In this document: piece after piece, positions 32,564 through 44,200 of the stretch
How the letters are laid out: each line of letters begins with the position of its first letter
Position numbering within the stretch: the first letter of the stretch is position 1
NCBI RefSeq assembly: GCF_900312745.1
Contig: NZ_OMPD01000014.1
Coordinates: 372,001 to 436,000 of the forward strand
DNA from: Aquimarina sp. AU58
GTDB taxonomy: Bacteria > Bacteroidota > Bacteroidia > Flavobacteriales > Flavobacteriaceae
Length of the DNA: 64,000 nt
Direction: 5' to 3'
Notes under the pieces: generated by a model
What the model saw: only the letters and a program-made list of their open reading frames with translations
What the model was told of the DNA's origin: nothing
Database searches by the model: none
Position numbers and translations under genes: made by a program

Positions 32564-34309
32564 ATGGCTGAAGGCAGTGTAATACAAACATCAAAAAATG
32601 CAGACCTTGTTACAAACAAGGTACTGGTCAACGGAGAAGAGTTGTCTAAGGCCTATCAGGTTAAAACAATTTCTATCGAAAAGGAGGTCAATAGAATCTC
32701 TACTGCCAAGTTGATTATAACAGATGGAGAACCCTCTAAGCAAGATTTTGAATTAAGTAATCAAGAACTAGTTGTACCAGGAGCAGAAATCGAAATTACT
32801 GCTGGATACCATTCTGATGAAGAAACGATTTTTAAAGGAATTGTCATTAAACATAATATAAAAATAAGAACTAATGGTTCTTATCTTATTGTGGAGTGTA
32901 AGGATGAAGCTGTCAAGCTTACAATAGGCAGAAAAAGCAAATATTTCTATGATAAAAAAGATAGTGATATTATCGAAGAAATTGTCGGCGATTATGGTAT
33001 TGATAACGATGTAGAAGCTACTAAATATGAACATAAGGAATTGGTGCAATACAACGTGTCAGATTGGGATTATATAGTTTCACGAGCTCAGGCTAATGGT
33101 AAACTTTGCTTTGTAGATAACGGCGAATTAACTGTAGCCAAACCTGATTTTAGCTCAGATCCAGTGGAGACTGTAACCTTTGGATCAACTATTTTAGATT
33201 TGGATGCAGAGATTGATGCCAGACATCAGATCGATAAAGTTACTTCTTATGGATGGAACTATTCTGATCAGGAAATTGTAGAGGTAGAAGCTAATGACCC
33301 ATCAGTTTCGTTAAATGGTAACTTATCTGCTTCGGATCTCTCTTCTGTAATCGCTTTAGAAAACTTAGAATTACGTCACGGAGGATCGCTTACTACAGAA
33401 GAATTACAAGATTGGAGTGACGCTAAATGGATGTTTCAGCAATTATCAAAAGTTAGAGGCCGAGTTAAATTTCAAGGAGTACCAGCGGTAAAACCAGGAA
33501 CGTTATTAGAGCTACAAGGAGTAGGAGATAGATTTAATGGTAAGATCTATATCACAGGAGTAAGTCATCATATTGCAGAAGGAAATTGGACAGTAGATGC
33601 ACAATTTGGGATCAACCCTAAATGGTTTTCTGAAACATATGATATCAATGCATTACCAGCATCAGGATTACTATCAGGAATTTGTGGACTACAAGTAGGA
33701 ATCGTAAGTCAGCTTGAAGAAGACCCTGATGGAGAAGAAAGAATTTTAGTGCAAATACCAATCATCAATAACGAAGAACAAGGTATATGGTGTAGAGTAG
33801 CTTCATTAGATGCAGGTGAAAATCGAGGAGCATTCTTTAGGCCTGAAATAGAAGATGAGGTTATCGTTGGTTTTATAAATGATGATCCAAACGATGCAAT
33901 AGTATTAGGAATGTTACATAGCAGTGCCAAACCTTCTCCTATTACCGCAAGTGATGATAATCATGAAAAAGGATTTGTTACCAGAAGCGAAATGAAAGTA
34001 CTTTTTGATGATGATAAAAAGTCTATAACTATTGAAACACCTGCAGGAAAAAAAATAGTATTAGATGAAGATGCAGGTTCTATTATTGTCGAGGATGATA
34101 ATTCGAATGTAATTACCATTGATAGTTCGGGTATAGCAGTAGAAAGTGCTGGGGATATTAGTTTAACAGCATCTGGAGATGTTAATATCGAAGGAACCAA
34201 TGTAAATATAAAAGCAAGTGCAGAATGCAAAGCAGAAGGAGGAGCTGGTATAGAAGTTTCTTCCAGCGCAATTGCAACCCTTAAAGGGTCACTAGTTCAG
34301 ATTAATTGA
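32564..34309 (+). CDS. eCIS spike/hub protein, VgrG-like (Pvc8/Afp8)
   Basis: 581 aa. Residues about 1-350 are a gp27-like hub ('TAKLIITDGEPSKQDFELSNQELVVPGAEIEITAGY'), about 370-455 an OB-fold ('GLQVGIVSQLEEDPDGEERILVQIPIINNEEQGIWCRVASLDAGENRGAFFRPEIEDEVIVGF'), and the C-terminus a beta-helical spike with repeated strands. This is the phage gpV/VgrG architecture. It forms the trimer that punctures the target and carries the PAAR tip encoded next. Confidence 0.93.
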   Translation: MAEGSVIQTSKNADLVTNKVLVNGEELSKAYQVKTISIEKEVNRISTAKLIITDGEPSKQDFELSNQELVVPGAEIEITAGYHSDEETIFKGIVIKHNIKIRTNGSYLIVECKDEAVKLTIGRKSKYFYDKKDSDIIEEIVGDYGIDNDVEATKYEHKELVQYNVSDWDYIVSRAQANGKLCFVDNGELTVAKPDFSSDPVETVTFGSTILDLDAEIDARHQIDKVTSYGWNYSDQEIVEVEANDPSVSLNGNLSASDLSSVIALENLELRHGGSLTTEELQDWSDAKWMFQQLSKVRGRVKFQGVPAVKPGTLLELQGVGDRFNGKIYITGVSHHIAEGNWTVDAQFGINPKWFSETYDINALPASGLLSGICGLQVGIVSQLEEDPDGEERILVQIPIINNEEQGIWCRVASLDAGENRGAFFRPEIEDEVIVGFINDDPNDAIVLGMLHSSAKPSPITASDDNHEKGFVTRSEMKVLFDDDKKSITIETPAGKKIVLDEDAGSIIVEDDNSNVITIDSSGIAVESAGDISLTASGDVNIEGTNVNIKASAECKAEGGAGIEVSSSAIATLKGSLVQIN

Positions 34310-34349
34310 TAAAATTTAAAAAGAACCAAAAACTATAAACAAATAAACA

Positions 34350-34640
34350 ATGCCACCAGCAGCAAGAATTACAGATATGCATACCTGTCCATTAGTAACA
34401 GGAGTAGTACCTCACGTAGGAGGGCCCATATTACCAGCAGGAGAGCCAACCGTACTTATTGGTGGATTGCCGGCAGCACGAGTTGGGGATATGGCAGTAT
34501 GTGTAGGACCGCCAGATACAATAATTATGGGATCTGGAACAGTAATGATAGGAGGAATGCCAGCGGCAAGAATGGGTGATAGTACCGCTCACGGAGGAGT
34601 AATTGTACTAGGAAGCCCTACAGTAATAATAGGAGGTTAG
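34350..34640 (+). CDS. PAAR-domain spike tip (Pvc10/Afp10-like)
   Basis: 96 aa made only of a PAAR domain: 'PAAR' at residues 3-6, 41-44 and 71-74, with metal ligands His11, Cys13, Cys51 and His81 visible. It forms the zinc-bearing sharp cone at the tip of the VgrG spike. It has no C-terminal extension, so cargo is not fused to the tip. It lies 40 nt after the spike gene. Confidence 0.95.
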   Translation: MPPAARITDMHTCPLVTGVVPHVGGPILPAGEPTVLIGGLPAARVGDMAVCVGPPDTIIMGSGTVMIGGMPAARMGDSTAHGGVIVLGSPTVIIGG

Positions 34641-34642
34641 TT

Positions 34643-35053
34643 ATGGAAAATAAAGATTCTTTTTTAGGTACAGGCTGGGGATTTCCACCAGAGTTTAATA
34701 AAACGGCAAAACATGTATTGATGACCTCTAATGAGGAAGATATTAAGAAGAGTTTAGAGATTTTATTAACAACCAGATTAGGAGAAAGAATTATGGTGCC
34801 TAATTACGGATGTAACCTGGATGAGCTTCTTTTTAAACCTTTGGATAGAACCTTAAAAACTTTTGTAATCGAACTGATTAAAACAGCAATACTCTATCAT
34901 GAACCCAGAATAGATGTAATTAAAATAGACATCTCTGAAACAGATGAGTTAGAAGGGAAATTGCTAGTGAAAATTGATTATTTAATTAGAAGTACCAACT
35001 CAAGAAGAAATGTAGTTTTTCCTTTCTATAAAGAAGAAGGAACCAACATATAA
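34643..35053 (+). CDS. eCIS baseplate wedge protein, gp25-like (Pvc9/Afp9)
   Basis: 136 aa. 'FLGTGWGFPPEFN... EEDIKKSLEILLTTRLGERIMVPNYGCNLDELLFKPLD' is the gp25/GPW family signature. This protein starts sheath polymerisation and shows the EPR-like region common to the family. It begins 2 nt after the PAAR gene. Confidence 0.93.
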   Translation: MENKDSFLGTGWGFPPEFNKTAKHVLMTSNEEDIKKSLEILLTTRLGERIMVPNYGCNLDELLFKPLDRTLKTFVIELIKTAILYHEPRIDVIKIDISETDELEGKLLVKIDYLIRSTNSRRNVVFPFYKEEGTNI

Positions 35054-35068
35054 TGCGCTAATAAAACT

Positions 35069-38000
35069 ATGTGTAACGACGGTAAACATACAGACAATAT
35101 AATTTTCCAAAGAAATGGAACCGATCAGGAGGAACGCTTTAACAGTGTCTTGGATCCAGCTAATTTAGAACTTCATGATTTTGATCTTGAAGACTGGTTG
35201 TTGTTTGCGTATAATTTTGCCAAACACATAAATTTCTTTGAAACAAATGATAATCAGATCCCATCAGGTGATTGGCAAGAACTTTTTAATCATTTCGATT
35301 TTACTAATCAAGATATTCCTAAAAGAACAGATAGCGATTATCAATTGCTGAAAAATAAGATTTCCAAAACGATTGAAGATCTTGAAGCTAAAAGTAGTGT
35401 CACTCCTCATATGACATTGTTTATATGTTTTTTAAGGTTATTAGAATTTTCTAAGCAACGATTTAATAGCATTACCAAAAGACATCTGGATTTTTTCTAT
35501 AAGGAAATATTACAGATAGAAAAACTACCAGCGACAGAGGATAAAGCCCATATAATTTTCGAACTAGCTAAAAAAAGTGTAGAAGAGAGAGTTGTAAAAG
35601 AAACTGCATTAGACGGTGGTAAAGATACCAATGGTAATAAACTCATTTACAAAACCACTGAAGAACTCATCGCCAATAAGGCCAAAGTTGCACAACTAAA
35701 GAGTTTATATAATGATATCAACCTGGGTGAGATCAAATATAGCTCGATGGCTAATTCGTTAGATGGACTAGAAGAAGCTTTACCAGATGATGCAAATTAT
35801 TGGCTTCCGTTTGGGTATACATCAGGAGAGAAAAGATATACAGAGTTGCCAGACGCCAGATTAGGCTTTGCGATAGCTTCTCCAATGTTTCAATTGTCAG
35901 AAGGAACAAGAACCATAAGAATTGAGGTTAACTTCAAGGAAGATTTTGTGCTGACTAGGTTTAAAAAATTTACTGAAGAACAAGTAGCAGAAAAAGAAGA
36001 AGAAGAAAATTTAGCTCCTGATAAGATTAAGGAGTACTTATTAAATACGATTAGTGTACTCTATAGCTCAGAAGAGCAGTGGATAAATCTTTCATCATTT
36101 CTGCAAGAAACAGATGAAAACGTTTTAAAACCAGAGTCTGAAATAAAAGAAAATACACTTACATTAGTTTTTGAGATTCCTAAAGAAGCACCTGCCATTG
36201 TTCCTTATAACCAGGAAGTTTTGGGTGAAAAATTCACTTCTGATTTTCCGATAATTCGTTTTTTAATTGATACAAAAGTTCAGGATACAGATCCCGTAAA
36301 TGATCAACCGTTACCATCAGAAGAAGTGTTTAATCAAGGGCATATTCTTTTTAGAAATTTAGTAAAGAAAAAAATTCAAAATATAACTACCAAAGTAGAT
36401 GTTACGGGTGTGAAATCTTTGATTTTAGAAAATGATACGGGTACACTCAATGCAAAGAAGCCTTTTTACCCATTTACAACCCAACCGATTACAGGATCCT
36501 CTTTTACAATTGATTATCCAGAAATATTTTTAAAGAAGTGGGGTGATCTAAGTATAAATATTAAGTGGAAAAATACACCTCCCAATTGTTTCAAACAACA
36601 TTATCTGGCCTATAAAGAAGATTACCTTAACGGAATAAGTAAAGATATCTTTATAGATGGTATGTTCACTGACCCTAATGTGGGTGACATTTCTGCAAAT
36701 CAACCTGAAGATTTTGTTGATGAACCATCAGATGCCACATCAGATAACGGAGCATTAGTATTGAATACCAATGATGAAGATCTGATTGTTAAAAACGACG
36801 CATATTTTACGGCTACTTCTTCGGTTTTACTCAATGAAGTATGGAAGGATAGTGAAATCCCTGTGACGTTATTTGAAAATAAAAACAACAATTATGATTG
36901 TGGTAACCAACAAGATAATGTAGAGGGCGAAATGCCTACTTATGAAACTAATTTTTCAATTAATTTAGGTAGTGATCGATTGACAAAAAGTGGACCTATT
37001 CGCTTGACATTAGATCAATCCTTTTTACACTCATTATTTCCAAGGATTTATACTTTGGCATTATCCAGTGATAATGATGAGACTCTGATACCTAATGACC
37101 CATATACACCTTTTGCAGATACCATAAGCCTTAGTTATAGCGCTGAAGAAGACACAGATTTTACAGTAGATAGTGAAAACGAATATACCAACAATAGAAT
37201 ACAACTATTTCATGAAGATCCATTTGGACAATATGAAGAACATTCTTATTTAAAAATACAAGCGCAGAAGAAAAGCATCCTAACTAAAAATGCAGATACT
37301 GATAGTTGGATTGTACCTGATTATTGTCACGGAGGTGAATTATATATCGGATTAGAAGAAGCAGAAGTTTCGCAGCAGATTTCATTATTGGTTCAAATTT
37401 TAGAAGGTAGTGAAAATCCAGATGTAGATTCATTTGTTGGAAAACAAAAAGTAGAGTGGGCAGTACTCTGCAATAATCAATGGATGGACCTTGAAGAAAG
37501 CTTGCTGAACAATGGTATTGATAATTTCTTAAAATCGGGCATTGTTAAATTTAGTATTCCAAAACAAGCCACCAAAATCAACACTCGACTTCCAAAAGAT
37601 TTTATTTGGATAAGAGCTAAAATGCACAAGGATTATGATGCGGTTTGTAAAGTGATTGACATTATGGCGCAGGCAGTATTGGCTCAATTTGAAAATAACA
37701 ATAATGAGCTAACGCATCTCTATAATGGACTTCCGGCAGAATCTATCTCAAAACTAATTAGTAGGGTACCGCAGATAAAAGGTGCTTCACAACCCTATAA
37801 TTCTTTTGATGGAAAACCACTAGAGTCTGATGACGAATATTACAGAAGAATAAGCGAAAGGTTAAGACATAAAAATAGAGCCATTACACTTTGGGATTAC
37901 GAACATTTAATTATGCAAGAGTTTCCAGAAGTGTTTAGAGTAAAATGCTTGAATCATACCTCGAATGACTCTTTTTTATCACCCGGAGATGTAACGTTGG

Positions 38001-38557
38001 TTGCTATTCCAGATATCGTAGACAAAAATGTTTTTGACATATTCGAACCCAGACTGAGTACAGCTACTCTTAATAAAATTCAAAACTTCATTAATCAATT
38101 AAATACCATGCATGTAGAAGCCGTGGTGATGAATCCTCAATATGAGCAAGTACTAATTAAATTGAATGTAAAGTTTTATCAGCAATACGATGAGAACTTT
38201 TACCAAAAACAATTAAACGAAGATCTTGTCAAGTTCCTATCTCCATGGGCATTTGATACTTCACAAGAAATTGTTTTTGGGATAGAATTAAATCGTAGCA
38301 CGCTTATCGACTATGTTGAGAAGCTATTCTATGTGGATTACTTATCCGAATTAGAAATGGCTAAACATCCTGATGGAGTAGAAGCCCCAGAAAATCCAAA
38401 GGATGAAGACTATCTAGAACAATTAGAATTTGTTCAGGTACTTTCTCCAACCAGTCCAAAACATATTTTGGTATCAGCAAAAAATCATCTGATATCAACC
38501 GATATTAAAATTTGTGATCCTATTATAATTGAAGAAGCAGAAACATGTCAGTATTAA
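35069..38557 (+). CDS. Large eCIS baseplate protein, gpJ-like (Pvc11/Afp11 position)
   Basis: 1162 aa. The C-terminal ~350 residues carry the baseplate-J-type signature ('YYRRISERLRHKNRAITLWDYEHLIMQEFPEVFRVKC'). The long N-terminal half is divergent with acidic segments. In Afp and PVC the corresponding proteins form the baseplate wedges. The stop overlaps the start of the next baseplate gene by 13 nt, indicating coupled translation. Confidence 0.88.
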   Translation: MCNDGKHTDNIIFQRNGTDQEERFNSVLDPANLELHDFDLEDWLLFAYNFAKHINFFETNDNQIPSGDWQELFNHFDFTNQDIPKRTDSDYQLLKNKISKTIEDLEAKSSVTPHMTLFICFLRLLEFSKQRFNSITKRHLDFFYKEILQIEKLPATEDKAHIIFELAKKSVEERVVKETALDGGKDTNGNKLIYKTTEELIANKAKVAQLKSLYNDINLGEIKYSSMANSLDGLEEALPDDANYWLPFGYTSGEKRYTELPDARLGFAIASPMFQLSEGTRTIRIEVNFKEDFVLTRFKKFTEEQVAEKEEEENLAPDKIKEYLLNTISVLYSSEEQWINLSSFLQETDENVLKPESEIKENTLTLVFEIPKEAPAIVPYNQEVLGEKFTSDFPIIRFLIDTKVQDTDPVNDQPLPSEEVFNQGHILFRNLVKKKIQNITTKVDVTGVKSLILENDTGTLNAKKPFYPFTTQPITGSSFTIDYPEIFLKKWGDLSINIKWKNTPPNCFKQHYLAYKEDYLNGISKDIFIDGMFTDPNVGDISANQPEDFVDEPSDATSDNGALVLNTNDEDLIVKNDAYFTATSSVLLNEVWKDSEIPVTLFENKNNNYDCGNQQDNVEGEMPTYETNFSINLGSDRLTKSGPIRLTLDQSFLHSLFPRIYTLALSSDNDETLIPNDPYTPFADTISLSYSAEEDTDFTVDSENEYTNNRIQLFHEDPFGQYEEHSYLKIQAQKKSILTKNADTDSWIVPDYCHGGELYIGLEEAEVSQQISLLVQILEGSENPDVDSFVGKQKVEWAVLCNNQWMDLEESLLNNGIDNFLKSGIVKFSIPKQATKINTRLPKDFIWIRAKMHKDYDAVCKVIDIMAQAVLAQFENNNNELTHLYNGLPAESISKLISRVPQIKGASQPYNSFDGKPLESDDEYYRRISERLRHKNRAITLWDYEHLIMQEFPEVFRVKCLNHTSNDSFLSPGDVTLVAIPDIVDKNVFDIFEPRLSTATLNKIQNFINQLNTMHVEAVVMNPQYEQVLIKLNVKFYQQYDENFYQKQLNEDLVKFLSPWAFDTSQEIVFGIELNRSTLIDYVEKLFYVDYLSELEMAKHPDGVEAPENPKDEDYLEQLEFVQVLSPTSPKHILVSAKNHLISTDIKICDPIIIEEAETCQY

Positions 38558-41247
38558 ACGAACATATTAGCATACCCAAAAAAGTCGCTACACAAGACGA
38601 TTTAGACTTTTTCTATTTAAAAGAAAAAGGCATCGAATATATAGAACAATTAGGTGGCAAGTTATGGACAGACTTTAACTCGCATGATCCAGGGATTACG
38701 ATGCTAGAAATGCTTTGTTATGCTATTACCGATTTAGGAATGAGAATTGAGCTTCCTATAGAAAATGTACTAGCATCTAATGATATTACCAAAAATGTAA
38801 AAACGCAGTTTTTCAAAGCCTCAGAAGTGTTGCCTACCAGCCCGGTAACTGCATTGGATTATCGCAAACTTTTTATAGATATAGAAGGAGTTAAGAATTG
38901 CTGGTTAGCAAAGCATAAAAAGAAAGTATATGCTAACTGTAAAGATGATCTGTTGTCCTATAATCCAGAAGATTTTAGTTTGATTCCGAGTGGGCAAAAA
39001 AAAGAATTTGTACTCAAAGGCTTATATGATTTATATGTTGATTTTGAAGAGCTAGACCAATCGGGTATAGATCAGGTAACCGAAAAAATTAGAGAACGCT
39101 ATCATGCGTATCGAAATCTTTGCGAAGATTTAGTTACGATAGAGAAAATACAGGAATTCCCGGTAAAAATTTGTGCAGATATAGAGGTAAGTACAGATGC
39201 AGATGAAGAAAAAGTACATGCGTTGATGCTAAGAGCAATCGATGCGTATTTCTCAACCACCGTAAATTTTTATTCATTGACTCAAATGCTTGATAATGGA
39301 TATTCAACTTTAGAGATTTTCGATGGTCCAGTTTTACAAAATGGTTTTATAGATACAAATGAACTTATCGAAGCAGATTTACGCAGCGAAGTAAGGTTGT
39401 CGGATATCATGAAAATCATTATAGGTATTCCCGGAGTCGCTAATATAAAAGATATCTCGCTGGGCTATTGTGGGGATCAAACTACTGATACCAATGAATG
39501 GGTGATATGTCTGGAAGAATATGAAAAACCAATTGTGTGTGATGAAAGTGTTTTTAACTACAACAAAGGATTATTACCACTCAATATTAATAAAAAACAG
39601 GTCGATATTTATCTCGAAGAATTAGAGAAAGAAGAACAAGAAGCTATTGCTGAAGCAGGAGCAGATAAAGAACTCGAAATTCCAAAAGGGAAATATCTTA
39701 AAACTGATAGTTATACAACCGTTCAAAATGATTTTCCTGATACCTATGGGATTAGTGAGGTAGGATTACCTGCTAGATCAACTACTGCAAGAAAGTCGCA
39801 AGCCAAGCAACTTAAGGGATATCTATTATTTTTTGATCAGATTTTGGCTAGTTATTTTAAGCATTTAGGTCAAGTTAAAGAATTACTCTCTGTAAGCGGA
39901 AACTTAACGCAAACTTTCTTTACTCAGGCCATACAGGATGTACAGAATCTAGACGAATTAGTTTCAAATTATCCTCTGGATAACGATGAATATCTAACCA
40001 ATGTACTATATGAGGATCTAGATAACAATATTGAAAGGAGAAACGAGATTTTAGATCATTTGTTAGCGCGATTTGCAGAACGATTTACTGAGTATTCTTT
40101 TATTATGAAGTCTATTTATGCCAATACTACCGATGAAGTAGTACTAAGAAATAAAGAAGATTTTTTAAAAGATTATAAGGTTGTTAGCAAAGATAGAGGT
40201 AATGCGTTTAATTATTATAATCAGCCTACAGAAAATCTTTGGAATACTTCTAATGTTTCAGGTGTACAAAAAAGGATCGCTCGTCTTTTAGGGATTAAAG
40301 ATTATAATAGAAGACACCTCACAGATTCTTTTGTAGAAATATATGATCTGATCAATAGTGATAATCAAAAAGTGTATAGATGGAGAATTAAAGATCTGAA
40401 TAATTCCATCGTATTATCTGGTACAGAAGAATATTTTGATGCCGCTGCCGCAAATAGGGAGTTGTTTTTTGCTGTTCTTCAAATTATTCAAACCAGAGAA
40501 TTTAAAGTTGAAGAAGTTTTTAAAGAAGGATTCTCTGATCATGCAGAGATTGATAATATACAGATTCATCAAGCTGATTCTGGTAAATATTCTTATGACA
40601 TTATTAACCCTGCCATAGAGGATGAAAATGACCCAGATAGAATCATAGCAAAGCGATTCACCTATTATCAAACAAAAGGAGAAATAAAACAATCTATTCT
40701 GGATCTTATAAAGTTTATGAAGGAAGATTTTACAGAAGAAGGGTTATTTATTGTGGAGCATATGATGCTTCGTCCGGATATTAATCAAACGGATGTAAAT
40801 GAGGGTGTTTTTATGCCAATTTGTACAGATGAATGTACCAATTGTGAGCCGATAGACCCCTATTCTTATCGTGTGAGTATCGTACTGCCTGGATATACAC
40901 TTAGGTTTTCTAATACAGATTTTAGAAACTACATGGAACGAATTATCAAAGAAGAATTACCCGTCCATGTTCTAGCCAAAATATGCTGGGTTGGGTATAG
41001 AGAAAATGAAGTAGAAGACCCCAACGATAACGAATTATTGCAGTTTGAAAATGCATACAAAGCATATCTTCTGGCTAACACATCACTTGACCAAGAACAG
41101 CCAGAACCAGAACTAATTGAACTTATTGAAGCATTATCTAGTCTTAACAATGTATATCCAACAGGAAGACTATTTGACTGTGATAATGAGAACGAAGAAT
41201 TATACGGAAGAATAATTTTAGGAAAAACGAATTTAGGATCATTATAA
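38545..41247 (+). CDS. Second large eCIS baseplate protein (Pvc12/Afp12 position)
   Basis: 900 aa. The N-terminus contains the conserved wedge phrase 'GGKLWTDFNSHDPGITMLEMLCYAITDLGMRIELPI'. The C-terminal part contains a Cys pair in 'CTDECTNCEPIDPYSYRVSIVLPGY' and an ending typical of this baseplate family. It partners the upstream protein in forming wedge arms. It overlaps the previous gene and is followed after 11 nt by a PKD-containing gene. Confidence 0.85.
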   Translation: MSVLNEHISIPKKVATQDDLDFFYLKEKGIEYIEQLGGKLWTDFNSHDPGITMLEMLCYAITDLGMRIELPIENVLASNDITKNVKTQFFKASEVLPTSPVTALDYRKLFIDIEGVKNCWLAKHKKKVYANCKDDLLSYNPEDFSLIPSGQKKEFVLKGLYDLYVDFEELDQSGIDQVTEKIRERYHAYRNLCEDLVTIEKIQEFPVKICADIEVSTDADEEKVHALMLRAIDAYFSTTVNFYSLTQMLDNGYSTLEIFDGPVLQNGFIDTNELIEADLRSEVRLSDIMKIIIGIPGVANIKDISLGYCGDQTTDTNEWVICLEEYEKPIVCDESVFNYNKGLLPLNINKKQVDIYLEELEKEEQEAIAEAGADKELEIPKGKYLKTDSYTTVQNDFPDTYGISEVGLPARSTTARKSQAKQLKGYLLFFDQILASYFKHLGQVKELLSVSGNLTQTFFTQAIQDVQNLDELVSNYPLDNDEYLTNVLYEDLDNNIERRNEILDHLLARFAERFTEYSFIMKSIYANTTDEVVLRNKEDFLKDYKVVSKDRGNAFNYYNQPTENLWNTSNVSGVQKRIARLLGIKDYNRRHLTDSFVEIYDLINSDNQKVYRWRIKDLNNSIVLSGTEEYFDAAAANRELFFAVLQIIQTREFKVEEVFKEGFSDHAEIDNIQIHQADSGKYSYDIINPAIEDENDPDRIIAKRFTYYQTKGEIKQSILDLIKFMKEDFTEEGLFIVEHMMLRPDINQTDVNEGVFMPICTDECTNCEPIDPYSYRVSIVLPGYTLRFSNTDFRNYMERIIKEELPVHVLAKICWVGYRENEVEDPNDNELLQFENAYKAYLLANTSLDQEQPEPELIELIEALSSLNNVYPTGRLFDCDNENEELYGRIILGKTNLGSL

Positions 41248-41258
41248 AAATCATTAAA

Positions 41259-44200
41259 ATGTCAACCAAGCTTTCAACTATAACAACACAGTATCGAAGA
41301 TTTACAAAAAATCAGGTGCTTACAGAAGGACACCTTAATGAGATCGTAGACTTTTTTGATGATCAAGATCGCTTGAGCAGAATTTGCCTTAGCGGTGTTG
41401 GAATTGTCTGTGGATTTAAGGTGTCGTGCGATGAGGTAAACAGCACAATTTCTATTTCTCAAGGAGCAGGAGTTACTACTGACGGAGATCTTTTTCATCT
41501 GTATCAAATTGATCAGGTAGAAGGGACAAAAATCATGAACATAGAGGCTAAAGAATATACACATTATAAAGTCTATAATAATGAAAAGGCAAATTACACA
41601 CCTTTTTTCTATGATGGAGATACTCAGCTAGAGATTTTTGAATTGCTTACTGCAGAACAAGCCGAGATAGAAAACGATGATCATTTTGTACTTAGTGCGC
41701 TTCAAGGTAATACTGGCTTGGCAGTAAAAGAAGGAGTTGTATTACTATATCTTGAACAATACGAAAAAGAACTTGATCTATGTGTTAGTCTGTCCTGTGA
41801 TAATCAAGGACAAGAAATGATAGGTAACTATAAAGCACTATTAGTGAGCAAAATCGTTGCAGAACAGATCAATGATGATGACCCTATTATAAGTAAAACG
41901 AATTTCTCGAATTTGTTTCATCAGTTGCCAGATGTAAGAGCTAATCGGGTAGTATGTCAACCAGAGGATTTTATACATTACAGAGAGCTTCAAAGAAGTT
42001 TTACTAACAGATTGTATCGAAATAATGTAGTTGGTGATCTTAGATTTGGTTTTCAGACCTTATTAACTGCAATGCAAATGCCAATATTGTTAGGAGCTAT
42101 AGAAGATAATCTAGAGGCCTTATATTCATTTCCTGAAAATGATGTTCCACCTGATTTTCAATATAGGCATGACTTGTTTAAAGATATTGTGGATACCTAC
42201 AATGAAATTAAGGAACTTCTATTTAATATGGATTGCACTTCTTGCTGTCCGGATATTATGTCGTTCCCTAAACATCTTATGCTTGGTGAGGTTGAGAAAA
42301 CAGGACCGTGTTATGAATATAGACATGGTTTTTACAAATCGCCATTGCTAACTGATCAAAATGTAAGTACTTGTTCAGATTGTCTTACGGCAGATGGACT
42401 AGTACAACCAGGAAATGATACTACATTAGAAGAATTTATTATCGATCTTGAAGGTAATGAGATTGACATGTGTTATGGTGAAAACTCAGATGAGCAACGA
42501 TTACATAGTCTTATAAAAAGAGCAGTTCAATTGCTAGCAAATTACAATGCCAATTATACATTTATAAAGATTACACCTTCTTTTGATCTTGGTAAACTTA
42601 GTAAGAAAGCGATACCTTTTTACAACAATGTTGGTGAACACCTTATTCAATTATGGGATTATGATAAAACTGTTCTAGGTAAACATAGAAATAATCTAGG
42701 TTATCACAGAGATTTATTAAATACAAAACGCCCATTAGAAATCTGCATAGATCATGATTTTTATAGAATCGAAGGACATCAAGGACGAAACTATATAGAT
42801 GCATTACAGATTATACAGGATATCAGACGTGAACATGGTTTGGGATTCAATGTTGTAGTATTAAAAATTAATGAATCCGATGCCCAAGAGTTTGTAGAGA
42901 ATTATACTACGTTTTATTTGAATAAGAATCACGGATTCGAACATAAAGGAGGTGTTGCACCTGGAGGTACATTTATAATGGTCTATATAGAAGGTGAATT
43001 TACATCTTATCCGTATCCTTATGGATATGGCTATCCGTATCCATATCCTGGGCCATCGTTAGCAGGTGATTTTGAAGGTGACGGAGAGGGAGAAGGAATT
43101 GAGGTTCTTAATCCTGTAATAGCTGATTTTACATTGCCGTATATGTGTTGCGATGAAAACTTTATCACACTCAGTTTACCCACTCAAGAACTTTGTTTTG
43201 ATGAAACTACAGTACCATTACCTTTCCATATAACACCAACAGGAGGATATGTAGAAGCGCAAGTTCCGATTGGGCTTAATGGGGGTGTTACTATAAATCA
43301 GTTTGGTGAGTTTGTTTTTGACCCTAATTTGGTTAGCGAAGAGTTGATTGGAGAGACAATCACATTTACCGTAAACAATTTTGCCACAGAATGCGAGATT
43401 GTTATTACCAGAAGACCAGAGTTTGGAATTGCCGTAGCTAATATCTCGGAACCAACCGAAGACAATCAAGTAACGGTAATCTTCAATATTACGGGAGACA
43501 ATCTTGAAGAAAATTTAGAATACACTTGGGATTTTGGAGATGGATCGAATCAGGTTCAATCAACTGAAACAACTGTGGAGCATACCTATCAATTCGCAAT
43601 TTCAGGGGTGTTTACATTTACAGTTGTTGTGCAAGGAGGATTAAATGATTGTGCGAACCGCGAAGAATTAGAAGTCATTATCGAAGTTCCAGAAGAAATC
43701 TTAGTAACTATTGAGTCTAGTACAATTTGTAGGGGAGATGATGTATTTTATCCTTTTACTGTTCAACCAGAGGAAGCACAAGTAGTAATTACAGGGCAAG
43801 GAGTATCTTTTAGAAATGATCGTTTCGTATTTAGAGCTACTGATGTACCAGCTTCAGTGAGCTCTGTTCCTATTCTGGTTAATGGAGAATCTTCTGGAAT
43901 AATAATTACTATACAAGAACAACCATTAGCTCAGTTCACTCATTTGATTGAAGAGAATACCCTAGTATTAACTAATAACTCTCAAAATGCAGCTCGATAT
44001 CTCTGGAGTGTTGCAGGAGAAGAAATCGAACGTACAAACCGATCACAAGTAAGACGGTCACTTGATCTTTACGAAGGAACTTCAATTCAGGTATCTCTTA
44101 ACGCCATAAGTGAATTCTGTGGAGAACGACAAGATGGACCAAGAACGATAATTATTAGAGATGGCGAGGGAGCATCAAACTGTATCAATACAGTAACTAA